Shown piece by piece: positions 16,640 through 24,477 of a stretch of 40,417 nucleotides of DNA. Source of the stretch: Clostridia bacterium. Its GTDB lineage: Bacteria; Bacillota; Clostridia; Christensenellales; Aristaeellaceae. The notes under the pieces were generated by a model, which ran no database searches, had not been told where the DNA came from, and was given only the letters and a program-made list of their open reading frames with translations. The stretch's first letter is position 1. Each line of letters starts with the position of its first letter. The translations under genes were made by a program, and so were the position numbers. The DNA is taken from positions 1 through 40,417 of the forward strand of contig JAFXUZ010000094.1 of the NCBI GenBank assembly GCA_017524725.1, given 5' to 3'.

Positions 16640-18166
16640 TCACATCTCCTTTCTCTTGGCGCCCGCCATGTACAGGCCCAGTTCTTCCACCGTTGTCGTC
16701 TTCGGATCGAATTCACCCACAATCTCGCCTTCGTACATGACCAGGATCCGGTCGCTGACGTCCATCACCTCATCCAGTTCCAGGGAGACGAGCAGCACTG
16801 CCTTGCCGGCATCCCTCTGGGCCACGATCTGCTTATGGATGTACTCGATGGCGCCCACGTCCAGGCCGCGGGTGGGCTGGACGGCGATCAGAAGTTCCGG
16901 CTCCCGGTCGATCTCACGGGCGACGATGGCCTTCTGCTGGTTGCCGCCGGACATGGACCTGGCCGTTGTAATGGGGCCCTGGCCGGAACGGACGTCGTAC
17001 TGCTCGATCAGCTTCTCCGCGTGCTCGCGGATGGCCTTGCGCCGCAGGAAGCCGTGTTTTGTGAAACGCGGCTCGAAATAGTTCTGCAGGATAATGTTGT
17101 CTTCCAGGCTGTAATCCAATACCAGGCCGTGTTTGTGCCGGTCCTCGGGGATATGGCTCATGCCGCCGACGGATTTCTGCCGGATGCTCGCTTTGGTTAT
17201 GTCCTTCCCGTTCAGCGAGATGGTGCCGCCGGCAAGGGGCTCCAGGCCGGAGAGGCCGTAGACGAACTCCGTCTGTCCGTTGCCGTCGATGCCGGCGATG
17301 CATACGATCTCCCCGGCGCGGACGTCCAGGGACACGTCGTTGACCGCCATCTTTTTATGCGCCTTGCTGGCAACGCTCATATGCCTGACGGACAGCACCG
17401 TATCGCCGGGATGGCAGGGCTGCTTTTCCACATGGAAGTTCACGTTGCGGCCAACCATCATGGCGGAAAGGGATTCCGCGGTGGAGTCCTTGGTGTTCAC
17501 GGTGCCGATATACTTGCCCTTGCGCAGCACCGAGCAGCGGTCCGATACCTCCAGGATCTCGTTGAGCTTGTGGCTGATAAACAGGATGGATTTGCCTTCG
17601 GCCGCCAGGTTCTTCATGATGGCCATCAGCTCTTCGATCTCCTGCGGCGTCAAAACGGCGGTGGGCTCGTCGAAGATCAGGATCTCGTTGTCCCGGTACA
17701 GCATCTTCAATATCTCGGTCCTCTGCTGCATGCCGACGGTGATATCCTCGATCTTCGCGTCCGGGTCCACCTGCAGGCCGTATTTTTCGCTCAGCGCCAT
17801 CACCTTTTTGCGGGCCTCGCTCTTTTCCAGGAAGGGGCCCTTGGTGGTCTCCACGCCCAGGATGATGTTGTCGAGCACCGTAAAGCATTCCACCAGCTTG
17901 AAATGCTGATGGACCATGCCGATGCCCAGGTCGTTGGCCACGTTGGGACTGGTGATATGGACCACCTTGCCATCCTTGCGGATCTCGCCCTCTTCAGCCT
18001 GGTACAGGCCGAACAGGACGCTCATCAGCGTGGATTTGCCCGCGCCGTTCTCCCCCAGCAGCGCGTGGATCTCGCCCTTGCGCAGCTGCAGCGTGACATC
18101 GTCATTGGCGATGATGCCGGGAAAGCGCTTGGTGATATGAAGCATTTCTATGGCATATTCCGACAA
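16640..18166 (-). CDS. ABC nucleoside importer ATPase, duplicated domain (NupO/YufO type)
   Basis: A 508-residue ATPase with two nucleotide-binding domains, as in sugar and nucleoside importers of the RbsA/NupO type. The first domain has Walker A GENGAGKST near 38-46, a signature region IEDITVGMQQR and Walker B ILIFDEPT. The second lacks a canonical Walker A (GIDGNGQTE) but has a signature SMSGGNQQK and ELLIAVQPTRGLD. This asymmetry is normal in the family. The start is TTG at 18166, with GGGAGGGG 6-8 nt upstream; the internal ATG seven codons later has no ribosome site. It follows the binding-protein gene after a 141-nt gap holding two hairpins. Confidence 0.92.
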   Translation of the reverse strand: MSEYAIEMLHITKRFPGIIANDDVTLQLRKGEIHALLGENGAGKSTLMSVLFGLYQAEEGEIRKDGKVVHITSPNVANDLGIGMVHQHFKLVECFTVLDNIILGVETTKGPFLEKSEARKKVMALSEKYGLQVDPDAKIEDITVGMQQRTEILKMLYRDNEILIFDEPTAVLTPQEIEELMAIMKNLAAEGKSILFISHKLNEILEVSDRCSVLRKGKYIGTVNTKDSTAESLSAMMVGRNVNFHVEKQPCHPGDTVLSVRHMSVASKAHKKMAVNDVSLDVRAGEIVCIAGIDGNGQTEFVYGLSGLEPLAGGTISLNGKDITKASIRQKSVGGMSHIPEDRHKHGLVLDYSLEDNIILQNYFEPRFTKHGFLRRKAIREHAEKLIEQYDVRSGQGPITTARSMSGGNQQKAIVAREIDREPELLIAVQPTRGLDVGAIEYIHKQIVAQRDAGKAVLLVSLELDEVMDVSDRILVMYEGEIVGEFDPKTTTVEELGLYMAGAKRKEM

Positions 18167-18217
18167 TGCGCACCCCTCCCGATCAGTGTGTATTGAAAAA
18201 TCATTCTGCTAAAGCCT

Positions 18218-18296
18218 CCCGGGCTTTTGACAAGAGCCCCCACCGCAAAGGGACAGGGGCTCTTGTCAAAAGCCCGGGGCGACAAACGCCCCGGGC
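18218..18296 (-). repeat. Two overlapping hairpins between importer genes
   Basis: Arm pair 18218-18240 / 18256-18278 is a perfect 23-bp inverted repeat with a 15-nt loop. Arm pair 18272-18281 / 18287-18296 is a perfect 10-bp repeat with loop ACAAA. They share bases 18272-18278, so they exclude each other. On the minus strand the 10-bp hairpin forms first and is followed by TTTT, like a weak terminator after the binding-protein gene. The long one follows and could block 3' exonucleases. Confidence 0.9.
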
Positions 18297-18307
18297 AAAC
18301 GGGCAGA

Positions 18308-19408
18308 TTACTTGATGGGATCGTACAGGTTCAGGGTGATGGCGGTCACAGCGGGCGCAGCGTCAATGGCGTTGGACACGGTGATCTCGCCGGAGAACAT
18401 CTTGGCCACCAGGGCGGCATAGTCCGCCTGGGTGAAGCTGTCGCTCCACTGAGTGGTCGCGGGGATCTGCACGTAGTTGGCTTCCACGTTGTCGCCGGAA
18501 ACCAGGCCCAGGGTCTCCACCTTGCCGCCGTAGTTGGCAAAGTTGCCCTTGACGGTCTCGGCGAGCAGGGTCTTGACGGTGGCGCCCAGGCCCTTCATGG
18601 CGCTGGTCACGGTCATGCCCGCGCCGTAGAGGGAATCGATCAGGCCGCTCTGGTCAACGTCAACGCCGATGACCTTGCCGCCTTCGACCTTCTGGGCAGC
18701 TTCGCAGGCAGAGGTGAAGATGCCGCCGCCGCAGGCGAACACGACCTGCACGCCCAGGGTCTGGTACCAGGTGTCCATGTAAGCGGTGATGTCGGCATCG
18801 CCGTAGAACTGGTTGCCGTAGGTGTATTCCACGGTCACGTCCACGCCCAGCTCTTTGGCAGCGGCGTCAGCGCCCTGCACAAAGCCGTAGCCGTAGCGGA
18901 CAACGGCGGGCACCGCCATGCCGCCCAGGTAGCCCAGGTGGGTGTAGCCCAGCTTCACGGCCGCATAGCCGGCCATGTAGCCGCACAGTTCTTCCTGGTA
19001 CACCGCGCAGTACACGTTGGAGGCCAGCGTGGCGCCGCCCAGGTCGCCTTCGGAAACGTCCAGAGCGATGAAGATGATGTCCTCATTGTCGCCCTGCACT
19101 TCGGCGATGGTCTCACCGAAAGCGTAGCCGGGCATCACAATGACGTTGTAGCCGTCGTCCACGGCCGCGTCCACCATGGCCACGCGGGCAGAGGTGGAGT
19201 CGCCGGTGGGCTTATAATAGGTAAAGTCATAGCCGTTTTCTTCGGCAAAGGCCTTGCAGGCTTCATAGGTGGTCTGGTTGAAGGACTGGTCGGTGATGTC
19301 GCCGTAGTCGGTGATCATCGCGATGCGGTATGCCCCGTCCGCCTGGGCGAAGGCGCACAGAGACAGCATCATGGAGACTGCCAGAAGAATGGAAAACAGT
19401 TTCTTCAT
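18308..19408 (-). CDS. BMP-family nucleoside-binding protein of ABC importer
   Basis: A 366-residue extracellular binding protein of the BmpA/TmpC family (periplasmic-binding-protein type 1 fold). A signal peptide, MKKLFSILLAVSMMLSLC, is followed by AFAQADG. The Cys could serve as a poor lipobox (LSLC), or the site may be AFA-QA. The mature part begins YRIAMITDYGDITDQSFNQ, a typical ligand-binding start, and contains NVIVMPGYAFGETI and VVFACGGGIF. ATG 19408 follows AGAGGAAC; a start at 19426 would place the ribosome site inside the gene. It is first in the operon with its own strong promoter, and the hairpins downstream suggest excess binding protein over membrane parts. Confidence 0.93.
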   Translation of the reverse strand: MKKLFSILLAVSMMLSLCAFAQADGAYRIAMITDYGDITDQSFNQTTYEACKAFAEENGYDFTYYKPTGDSTSARVAMVDAAVDDGYNVIVMPGYAFGETIAEVQGDNEDIIFIALDVSEGDLGGATLASNVYCAVYQEELCGYMAGYAAVKLGYTHLGYLGGMAVPAVVRYGYGFVQGADAAAKELGVDVTVEYTYGNQFYGDADITAYMDTWYQTLGVQVVFACGGGIFTSACEAAQKVEGGKVIGVDVDQSGLIDSLYGAGMTVTSAMKGLGATVKTLLAETVKGNFANYGGKVETLGLVSGDNVEANYVQIPATTQWSDSFTQADYAALVAKMFSGEITVSNAIDAAPAVTAITLNLYDPIK

Positions 19409-19460
19409 AGAATCAGTTCCTCTCATTCGATTGTAGTAAGCAACTCGTGCTCCTTACACT

Positions 19461-19489
19461 ATTATACCAACTGCCCGGGCTTTTGAAAA
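19461..19489 (-). promoter_or_regulatory. Promoter of the nucleoside importer operon
   Basis: -10 TATAAT (19461-19466) with extended TGG, 17-nt spacer, weak -35 TTTTCA (19484-19489), minus strand. The short leader (about 45 nt) leaves no room for a purine riboswitch. Confidence 0.75.
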
Positions 19490-19563
19490 GGTCAAAATCC
19501 TTAAAATTTTTCTTATTTTCAGCGCTGCCGCGGCGAAGGGCTGCATCGCCCCTCCCCAGAAAC

Positions 19564-19585
19564 AAAAAAAACCCGTTTTAACGGG
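19564..19585 (-). terminator. Short minus-strand terminator in the divergent region
   Basis: CCCGTT (19572-19577) and AACGGG (19580-19585) form a hairpin, followed on the minus strand by eight T. No minus-strand gene precedes it, so it may insulate the importer promoter from antisense transcription. Confidence 0.55.
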
Positions 19586-19593
19586 CGGGGGCA

Positions 19594-19622
19594 TTGCCGT
19601 ATCGGTAAAAATGCGGTATGAT
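19594..19622 (+). promoter_or_regulatory. Promoter of the esterase gene
   Basis: -35 TTGCCG (19594-19599), 17-nt spacer, -10 TATGAT (19617-19622). Confidence 0.65.
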
Positions 19623-19672
19623 CCCCCGGGGCCTTTCCCCGGAAGGCATCCCGACCGCATGGAGGCATAAGC

Positions 19673-20440
19673 ATGCTGATCAAACAGGATTTTTATTTTC
19701 ACTTTCTTGACGCCGTAAGGCCGCTGCACATCCGTGTACCGGAGGGGCCCGGGCCTTTCCCGGTCATGTATTTCTTTGACGGCCACAACCTGTTCCGCGA
19801 CGAGGACGCCACCTACGGCAAGTCCTGGGGGCTGGACGCCTTCTGCTTGGGATGGGACAAGCAATTGATCGTGATCGGCATGGAGTGCGCCCACGAAGGG
19901 AACCAACGCCTGAAGGAATACCTCCCCTACAGTTCCCCGTTCGGTTTTTTCCGGGGGATCGAGCCCCTGGGGGAAAACACCATGCAGGCCCTGATCCATG
20001 AACTGAAACCCTGGGTGGACACCACCTTCCCCACCATCCCGTTCCGCGAATGCACGGGCATCGGCGGTTCCAGCATGGGCGGGTTGATGGCGGCGTACGC
20101 TCTGGTGCGCTATAACCGGTATATTTCCAAGGCGGCCTGCGTTTCCCCGTCCATCGGCCCCGTCTCCGGAAAGCTCTGGCAGGAGATGAACCGGACCCCC
20201 ATCAGCCCGGACACCCGCGCTTACTTTTCCTGGGGGACCATGGAAGGGTACGGCGGCGTCGAAGATCCCACGAAAGAGGACCGCAAAAGTTGGCTTTACA
20301 GGCAGATCAGCATAACCGCCGGCAAGATCACCGCCCGGGGCGGCGAGGCGAAACTGTACTGCCAGGTCGGCGGCCGCCACTGCGAGGCCGACTGGGAAAA
20401 ACAGCTTCCCGTCTTCATGCCCTTCCTGTGGCAGGGATGA
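19673..20440 (+). CDS. Esterase-family alpha/beta hydrolase
   Basis: A 255-residue alpha/beta hydrolase of the putative esterase (PF00756, esterase D/feruloyl esterase-like) group. The nucleophile elbow is GSSMG (132-136) with Ser134 as nucleophile, and His236 in GGRHCEADW is the likely triad histidine. The oxyanion region VMYFFDGHNLF (31-41) is typical of the family. There is no signal peptide, so it acts inside the cell. ATG 19673 follows GGAGG at 7 nt. It is divergent from the nucleoside importer and 182 nt before a small secreted protein. The substrate is unknown; deacylation of a sugar or small ester is a reasonable guess. Confidence 0.88.
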   Translation: MLIKQDFYFHFLDAVRPLHIRVPEGPGPFPVMYFFDGHNLFRDEDATYGKSWGLDAFCLGWDKQLIVIGMECAHEGNQRLKEYLPYSSPFGFFRGIEPLGENTMQALIHELKPWVDTTFPTIPFRECTGIGGSSMGGLMAAYALVRYNRYISKAACVSPSIGPVSGKLWQEMNRTPISPDTRAYFSWGTMEGYGGVEDPTKEDRKSWLYRQISITAGKITARGGEAKLYCQVGGRHCEADWEKQLPVFMPFLWQG

Positions 20441-20622
20441 CCCGGGCGCGGGAAGACTTCCACACAAAAGAACGCAGGGAAAAACGCCGGAAGAACCCTC
20501 CGCGGGAAGGCGAAAAAAAACGAAAAAACTGCCGCGCACTGTTCTTGTGCGTATATACAGACGGACATAAGTCCAGACCGGATGGAAACATCCGATAAAA
20601 AACAAAAGGAGAGAATGAATTT

Positions 20623-21099
20623 ATGAAAAAGATTTTTGCGATCCTGATGGCCCTTTGCATGATGTTCGCCGCCTGCGCCGCCATGGCCGATATGGAGACC
20701 CCTGTCATGAGCAATATGCCCGGCGTGGTGATCGAGGACGAAGAGACCACCGTGGAAGAATCCGCCTTCCGGGGCGAATGGGTGCTTGACGTTGCCTTTG
20801 CCGGCACCGAATACGCCGACCCACAGACCCTGGCCGAAAAATACGACTTCAACTTTATGCCCTACATCATTGCCGACGGAAAGGTGATGCAGGACCTCCA
20901 GCAGGAGAACGGCGAATTCGTGACCGTCGAAATGCCTTACGTTTTCGAGGCCGGCCAGCTGCAGGGCAAGGACGCCGCCGGACGTGATTTCGTGTTCGAA
21001 CTGCTGGAAAACGGCAACGTTGTCATGTCCGTCTTCTTCCCCGGCGAAGGCGACACGGTGACCTGCCTCTCCGTCTACATGGTGCATCCCGCCGAATAA
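20623..21099 (+). CDS. Small secreted protein, unknown function
   Basis: A 158-residue exported protein that I do not recognise. A signal peptide, MKKIFAILMALCMMFAACAA, contains FAAC, which could act as a lipobox; cleavage at AMA-D is the alternative. The mature part is acidic (EDEETTVEESAF) and then reads as an alternating beta-rich domain: GEWVLDVAF, FMPYIIADG, VTVEMPYVFEAG, FVFELLENGNVVM and TCLSVYMV. It resembles a small beta-barrel or lipocalin-like fold seen in Clostridia secreted proteins, but this is impression only. AAAGGAG lies 11 nt before the ATG. No strong promoter is seen in 20441-20622, though a CGCAC/GTGCG inverted repeat lies near 20540. Confidence 0.75.
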   Translation: MKKIFAILMALCMMFAACAAMADMETPVMSNMPGVVIEDEETTVEESAFRGEWVLDVAFAGTEYADPQTLAEKYDFNFMPYIIADGKVMQDLQQENGEFVTVEMPYVFEAGQLQGKDAAGRDFVFELLENGNVVMSVFFPGEGDTVTCLSVYMVHPAE

Positions 21100-21121
21100 A
21101 AAACCAGACTTACTGACAACA

Positions 21122-21161
21122 GCTCTCCGGTCCGCCTCATCGGGCCGGAGAGCCGTTTTTT
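21122..21161 (+). terminator. Terminator after the secreted protein gene
   Basis: GCTCTCCGG (21122-21130) and CCGGAGAGC (21145-21153) form a 9-bp stem followed by CGTTTTTT. It separates this unit from the convergent PfkB operon end at 21180. Confidence 0.88.
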
Positions 21162-21179
21162 ATGATCGCACGATCCCTC

Positions 21180-22058
21180 TCAATAAAATTCCCGCAGGTA
21201 CGCTTCCACATCTTCCCTGGTCCCGGTGAAAGGCCCGGGCGTTTCCATCTTCAGGGACACGCATGCCACCGCGTAGCGAAGGGCCTCTTCCATATCGGCG
21301 CCCAGGACCCGCATGGCGATGTAGCTGCCGAATACGGTATCGCCCCGGCCCGTCCGCCCGCTCAGGTTTCGTGATCTGACGGGAAAAACGCACATCCTGG
21401 ATCCATCGTATGCCAGCATTTCGGTATTGTAGGAGATCAGCGTTTCATGAACACCCCACGCGATCAGCTGCCGGGCTGCGGCGGCACGGTCGGAAAGACC
21501 CGTCAGGATCTCCGCTTCCGCCGCGTCGGTTTTAAGGATATCAAAGTACGGCAGGTATTTTTTTTTCTCTTCCCAGTCGTGAAATACCAGGCTGCCGTTT
21601 TCCCGGCGGCGCAGAAAACCCTGGATATCGGCGGCCAGACTGCCCTGCTCCTTCAGCGCCTCGATCAGCACGTCGGGAAAATCGCCGTACAGCAGTCCGG
21701 CCAGGTGGGTCAGCTTTCTTTTTACCTGCGGGATCTCCCCGGGCAGGATCGGATCGCTCCGGGCAGGGCAGGAAGCCTCTCGCTTCTCCCGGTCAGCGGA
21801 AAAATACCGGTTGCGCATTTCAGTCGTCCGCCCGGAAGGCAGGATGACCATATCCCCCGGGGGGAGGCGGAAAGCCTTCGCCACATCCTCATCCTCCGGA
21901 GCCGCCTTAACGGCTGCGAACACTTTTGCGCCGGCTGCCGCGGCCGCCGGCGTGCAGAAGGTGACCGCACCGCCCACGATGCGGCTTTCCTCCCCGGTAT
22001 AATCGATGTTGATATCCCGGGTAGCCGGGCCGAGGATCATCAGATCATAGTTTTTCAT
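21180..22058 (-). CDS. PfkB-family carbohydrate kinase
   Basis: A 292-residue ribokinase/PfkB-fold kinase that should transfer ATP phosphate to a sugar or nucleoside hydroxyl. The N-terminal substrate region has VGGAVTFCTPAAAAAGAKV (28-46). The C-terminal anion-hole motif is GRTGRGDTVFG (234-244), with Asp240 as catalytic base; canonical GAGD is GRGD here, a mild deviation. ATG 22058 follows AGGAAGG. It lies 117 nt after the permuted mutase gene, with no promoter seen between, so it is probably the last gene of the HAD operon. The sugar is unknown; short length and an Arg in the anion hole set it apart from fructokinase or ribokinase proper. Confidence 0.87.
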   Translation of the reverse strand: MKNYDLMILGPATRDINIDYTGEESRIVGGAVTFCTPAAAAAGAKVFAAVKAAPEDEDVAKAFRLPPGDMVILPSGRTTEMRNRYFSADREKREASCPARSDPILPGEIPQVKRKLTHLAGLLYGDFPDVLIEALKEQGSLAADIQGFLRRRENGSLVFHDWEEKKKYLPYFDILKTDAAEAEILTGLSDRAAAARQLIAWGVHETLISYNTEMLAYDGSRMCVFPVRSRNLSGRTGRGDTVFGSYIAMRVLGADMEEALRYAVACVSLKMETPGPFTGTREDVEAYLREFY

Positions 22059-22175
22059 GGCATCCTTCCTGTCAGGAGGGGCAGGTCAAAACAGACATCC
22101 CCTCACGGCATCCGGTCCCAGGTGAGACCGGAAAACGTCTTTCCCGCGGGCACGGACAGGGTCCTTTTCCGCATG

Positions 22176-23735
22176 TTACGTATACGGCGTGCCTTTGCCC
22201 AGCGTCATGGCTTCATATGCTCTGCGGACCTTATTGTAATTGCCGTCCCGGTCCAGGGCGATCCCCCGGCCGACTCCGTCCACGATCTCGCCGCGGCCGA
22301 TACGGTTGAGTTCTTCCTCGAGTTCCTCCAGCAGTTTAGGCGCGCTGCCCGGGGCAGTCGAGCGGCCGTCAAAAATGATATGCAGCCATACGGGTACGCC
22401 TTCGGCCATTTCGGTAAGCATCAGCGGATAATCGATGCATCCATGGCTTGATTTATGCGTCAGATACGCGATCAGATGCAGGCTGCGGCCCGTTCTTCTT
22501 GCTCTTTCGATGGTCCTGAGGAAAACCGGATTTTCCCTGAAGGAACCGTCGCGGATGGCGCTGTCCATGCGCACGTCATCCTGCGCCACCACGCGTCCCG
22601 CCCCCAGGTTGGTATGCCCTGCCTCGGAATTGCCCGGCTTGCCGGCCTGCAGGCCCACGTTCTCCCCGGACGCCCGCAGCCTGCAGAAGGGCCATGATGC
22701 AAGCATTGCGTCCCAGTCTGCCGTATCCGCAAGATAGATGGCGTCGTTCTCATCATGGGATCCGAATCCCCAGCCGTCCAGAATGATGAGCATCACTTTT
22801 TTCCCGCGGATATCGCCCTCGGCGATCAGGCTGCTGCCGGACATCTCCTTCGGAGCCTCCAGGCCCAGGATGGACAGGATGGTGGGAGACACGTCCCCCA
22901 GGATGCCGTCCCTGAGGACGACGGGTCTTTTTTCCGGATCGATAAGGATGAAAGGCACCGGATTCGAGGTATGGGCCACATGGGGCTTTCCCTCTTCGGT
23001 GTACAGGGTCTCGATATTGCCGTGATCCGCGGTGACGGCAACGATATATCCCTTTTCACGGGCGTGATCCGCCACCCGGGCCACAGTCCGGCTGACCACC
23101 TGGCAGGCTTTCAGCTTCGCTTCGGCATTTGCGGTATGGCCGATCACATCGCCGTTGGCAAAATTGGTCAGGATGAAATCATAGCCTTCATCCGCGGCGG
23201 CCATGACTTTGTCCGCCACCTCGGGCAGGCTCAGTTCCGGTTTGCTGTCGAAAGGGATCCCCTTGGGCGAAGGCACCCGAACATCGTCCTCGCCGGGGAA
23301 AGGCTTGTTTTCACCGCCGTTGAAGAAAAAGGTCACATGGGCGAATTTCTCGCTTTCCGAACAGTGAAACTGCTTAAGTCCCGCTTCACTGATGATCCGG
23401 GCCAAGGGGTTCACCACTTTTTCCGGGGCGAAAGCGATGGGCAGGTGCTTGAATTTCTCATGATACATGGTCATGATGACAAATTCCAAATCCGGCATAT
23501 AAGAACGGGGAAACCTGTCAAAATCCGGCTCGGTAAACGCTTCGGTAAGCTCGATCTCCCTCTCCCCCCTGCGGCAGCAGAAAACAACGCTGTCCCCGTC
23601 CCTGATCCTGCCCACAGGTGTTCCGTTCCTGTCCGTCCGCACCATCGGCTCCAGGGAATAATCGGTCTCTCCCCTGGCATACGCCGCTTCCACCGCCCTG
23701 GAAAGGGCAAGTCCGCCGCGATCCTTTTTATCCAT
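22176..23735 (-). CDS. Cofactor-independent phosphoglycerate mutase, circularly permuted
   Basis: A 519-residue protein with the full sequence of a 2,3-bisphosphoglycerate-independent mutase, but with its halves exchanged. Residues 1-305 match the C-terminal part of a normal enzyme (YARGETDYSLEP, SEKFAHVTFFFNGG, NFANGDVIGH, TADHGN, HVAHTSNPVP). Residues 311-519 match its N-terminal part (VMLIILDGWG, GNSEAGHTNLGAGR, DGRST, ALDRD). Catalytic residues present are Asp320, Ser370 (phosphoserine), His431, Arg458, Arg490, Arg496, Arg55, Lys130, Asp196, His200, Asp237, His238 and His255. The old termini are joined by a short linker near 303-312. ATG 23735 follows AGGAGG at 9 nt and overlaps the preceding HAD stop by 8 nt. 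It should interconvert 3- and 2-phosphoglycerate or a similar phosphate ester. Confidence 0.9.
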   Translation of the reverse strand: MDKKDRGGLALSRAVEAAYARGETDYSLEPMVRTDRNGTPVGRIRDGDSVVFCCRRGEREIELTEAFTEPDFDRFPRSYMPDLEFVIMTMYHEKFKHLPIAFAPEKVVNPLARIISEAGLKQFHCSESEKFAHVTFFFNGGENKPFPGEDDVRVPSPKGIPFDSKPELSLPEVADKVMAAADEGYDFILTNFANGDVIGHTANAEAKLKACQVVSRTVARVADHAREKGYIVAVTADHGNIETLYTEEGKPHVAHTSNPVPFILIDPEKRPVVLRDGILGDVSPTILSILGLEAPKEMSGSSLIAEGDIRGKKVMLIILDGWGFGSHDENDAIYLADTADWDAMLASWPFCRLRASGENVGLQAGKPGNSEAGHTNLGAGRVVAQDDVRMDSAIRDGSFRENPVFLRTIERARRTGRSLHLIAYLTHKSSHGCIDYPLMLTEMAEGVPVWLHIIFDGRSTAPGSAPKLLEELEEELNRIGRGEIVDGVGRGIALDRDGNYNKVRRAYEAMTLGKGTPYT

Positions 23736-24477
23736 TTTTATCAGCCTCCTGTAATCTGTCCAGCGCCGGAAACAGGTCCAGCAGCTGGGAAAAATGCGTA
23801 ATAAAATGATCGGGGCGGTTTTCATCGGTCACTGGCTGGGGCTTTTTATCGGGATAGCGCACCGCGACCGTCATGCCCAGGCCCGCCGCTTTCGCGCCGA
23901 TGATGTCCCGGTTCAGGTTGTCGCCCACATAACATGTGTTTTCCGGAAGACTTCCGCATTCCCGGAGCGCGTAGTAATAGATCGCCGGATGCGGCTTGCG
24001 GATCAGGCAGACGGAAGACTGCTGCACCGTTTTGAAATACGGCCGAAGCCCGTCCCTGTCCAGCCAGTCGTCCACTTCTTCCACGCCCACCAGATCGCTG
24101 ACGACCCCCAGGGTATATCCCCGCCGGAACAGTTCCCTGACGGTTTCTTTTCCCCCGTCAGTGACCACCCGTTCTCCCTTGGTCCTGCGGTAAGCCCAGG
24201 TAAGTTCGTCCGCCGCGGCCTCCACCCTCTCGCGCGGAAGGTCATAGGCAAGCCACCTGGTCCACAGGATCCTGACCGGAGCCTCGCAGTAAAACGTCAG
24301 GGCCCATTCCCTGTATTTATTATATCGGGTCTCTATCACGTCCCGGTAGTATGCTTCCGGGTCCGCGTCCACCCCCAGCAGGTCGCAGATACGTTTTTTG
24401 GCGGCGAAGCTGTACGCTTCATCCTTGCGTATCACCCGGAAAGTATCCCCCAGGTCCACAAAGATCGTATCGATCAA
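23728..24477 (-). CDS. HAD-family hydrolase 4, DxG variant
   Basis: A 249-residue HAD protein with a helical cap (about 20-100). Motif I is VDLGDTF with nucleophile Asp8; the usual acid/base Asp at +2 is Gly10. Motif II is GVVSD, motif III RKPHPAIYY and motif IV YVGDNLNRDIIGA. It starts at TTG 24477, which overlaps the upstream stop as TTGA and has GGAGG 9 nt before it. It is the last of four tandem HAD genes and overlaps the permuted mutase. The family cleaves phosphate esters or carbon-halogen/phosphonate bonds. The missing Asp makes ordinary phosphatase activity less certain. Confidence 0.88.
   Translation of the reverse strand: MIDTIFVDLGDTFRVIRKDEAYSFAAKKRICDLLGVDADPEAYYRDVIETRYNKYREWALTFYCEAPVRILWTRWLAYDLPRERVEAAADELTWAYRRTKGERVVTDGGKETVRELFRRGYTLGVVSDLVGVEEVDDWLDRDGLRPYFKTVQQSSVCLIRKPHPAIYYYALRECGSLPENTCYVGDNLNRDIIGAKAAGLGMTVAVRYPDKKPQPVTDENRPDHFITHFSQLLDLFPALDRLQEADKNG

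Noticed and set aside
19409..19460. Purine riboswitch before the nucleoside importer
   Set aside because: The predicted leader is only about 45 nt and lacks conserved purine aptamer sequences.
18227..19486. 419-codon plus-strand open frame
   Set aside because: Shadow of the BMP binding protein, and it runs through the double hairpin and the minus-strand promoter.
19454..20605. 383-codon minus-strand open frame
   Set aside because: Antisense to the esterase, which has a GSSMG nucleophile motif, a promoter and a ribosome site on the plus strand.
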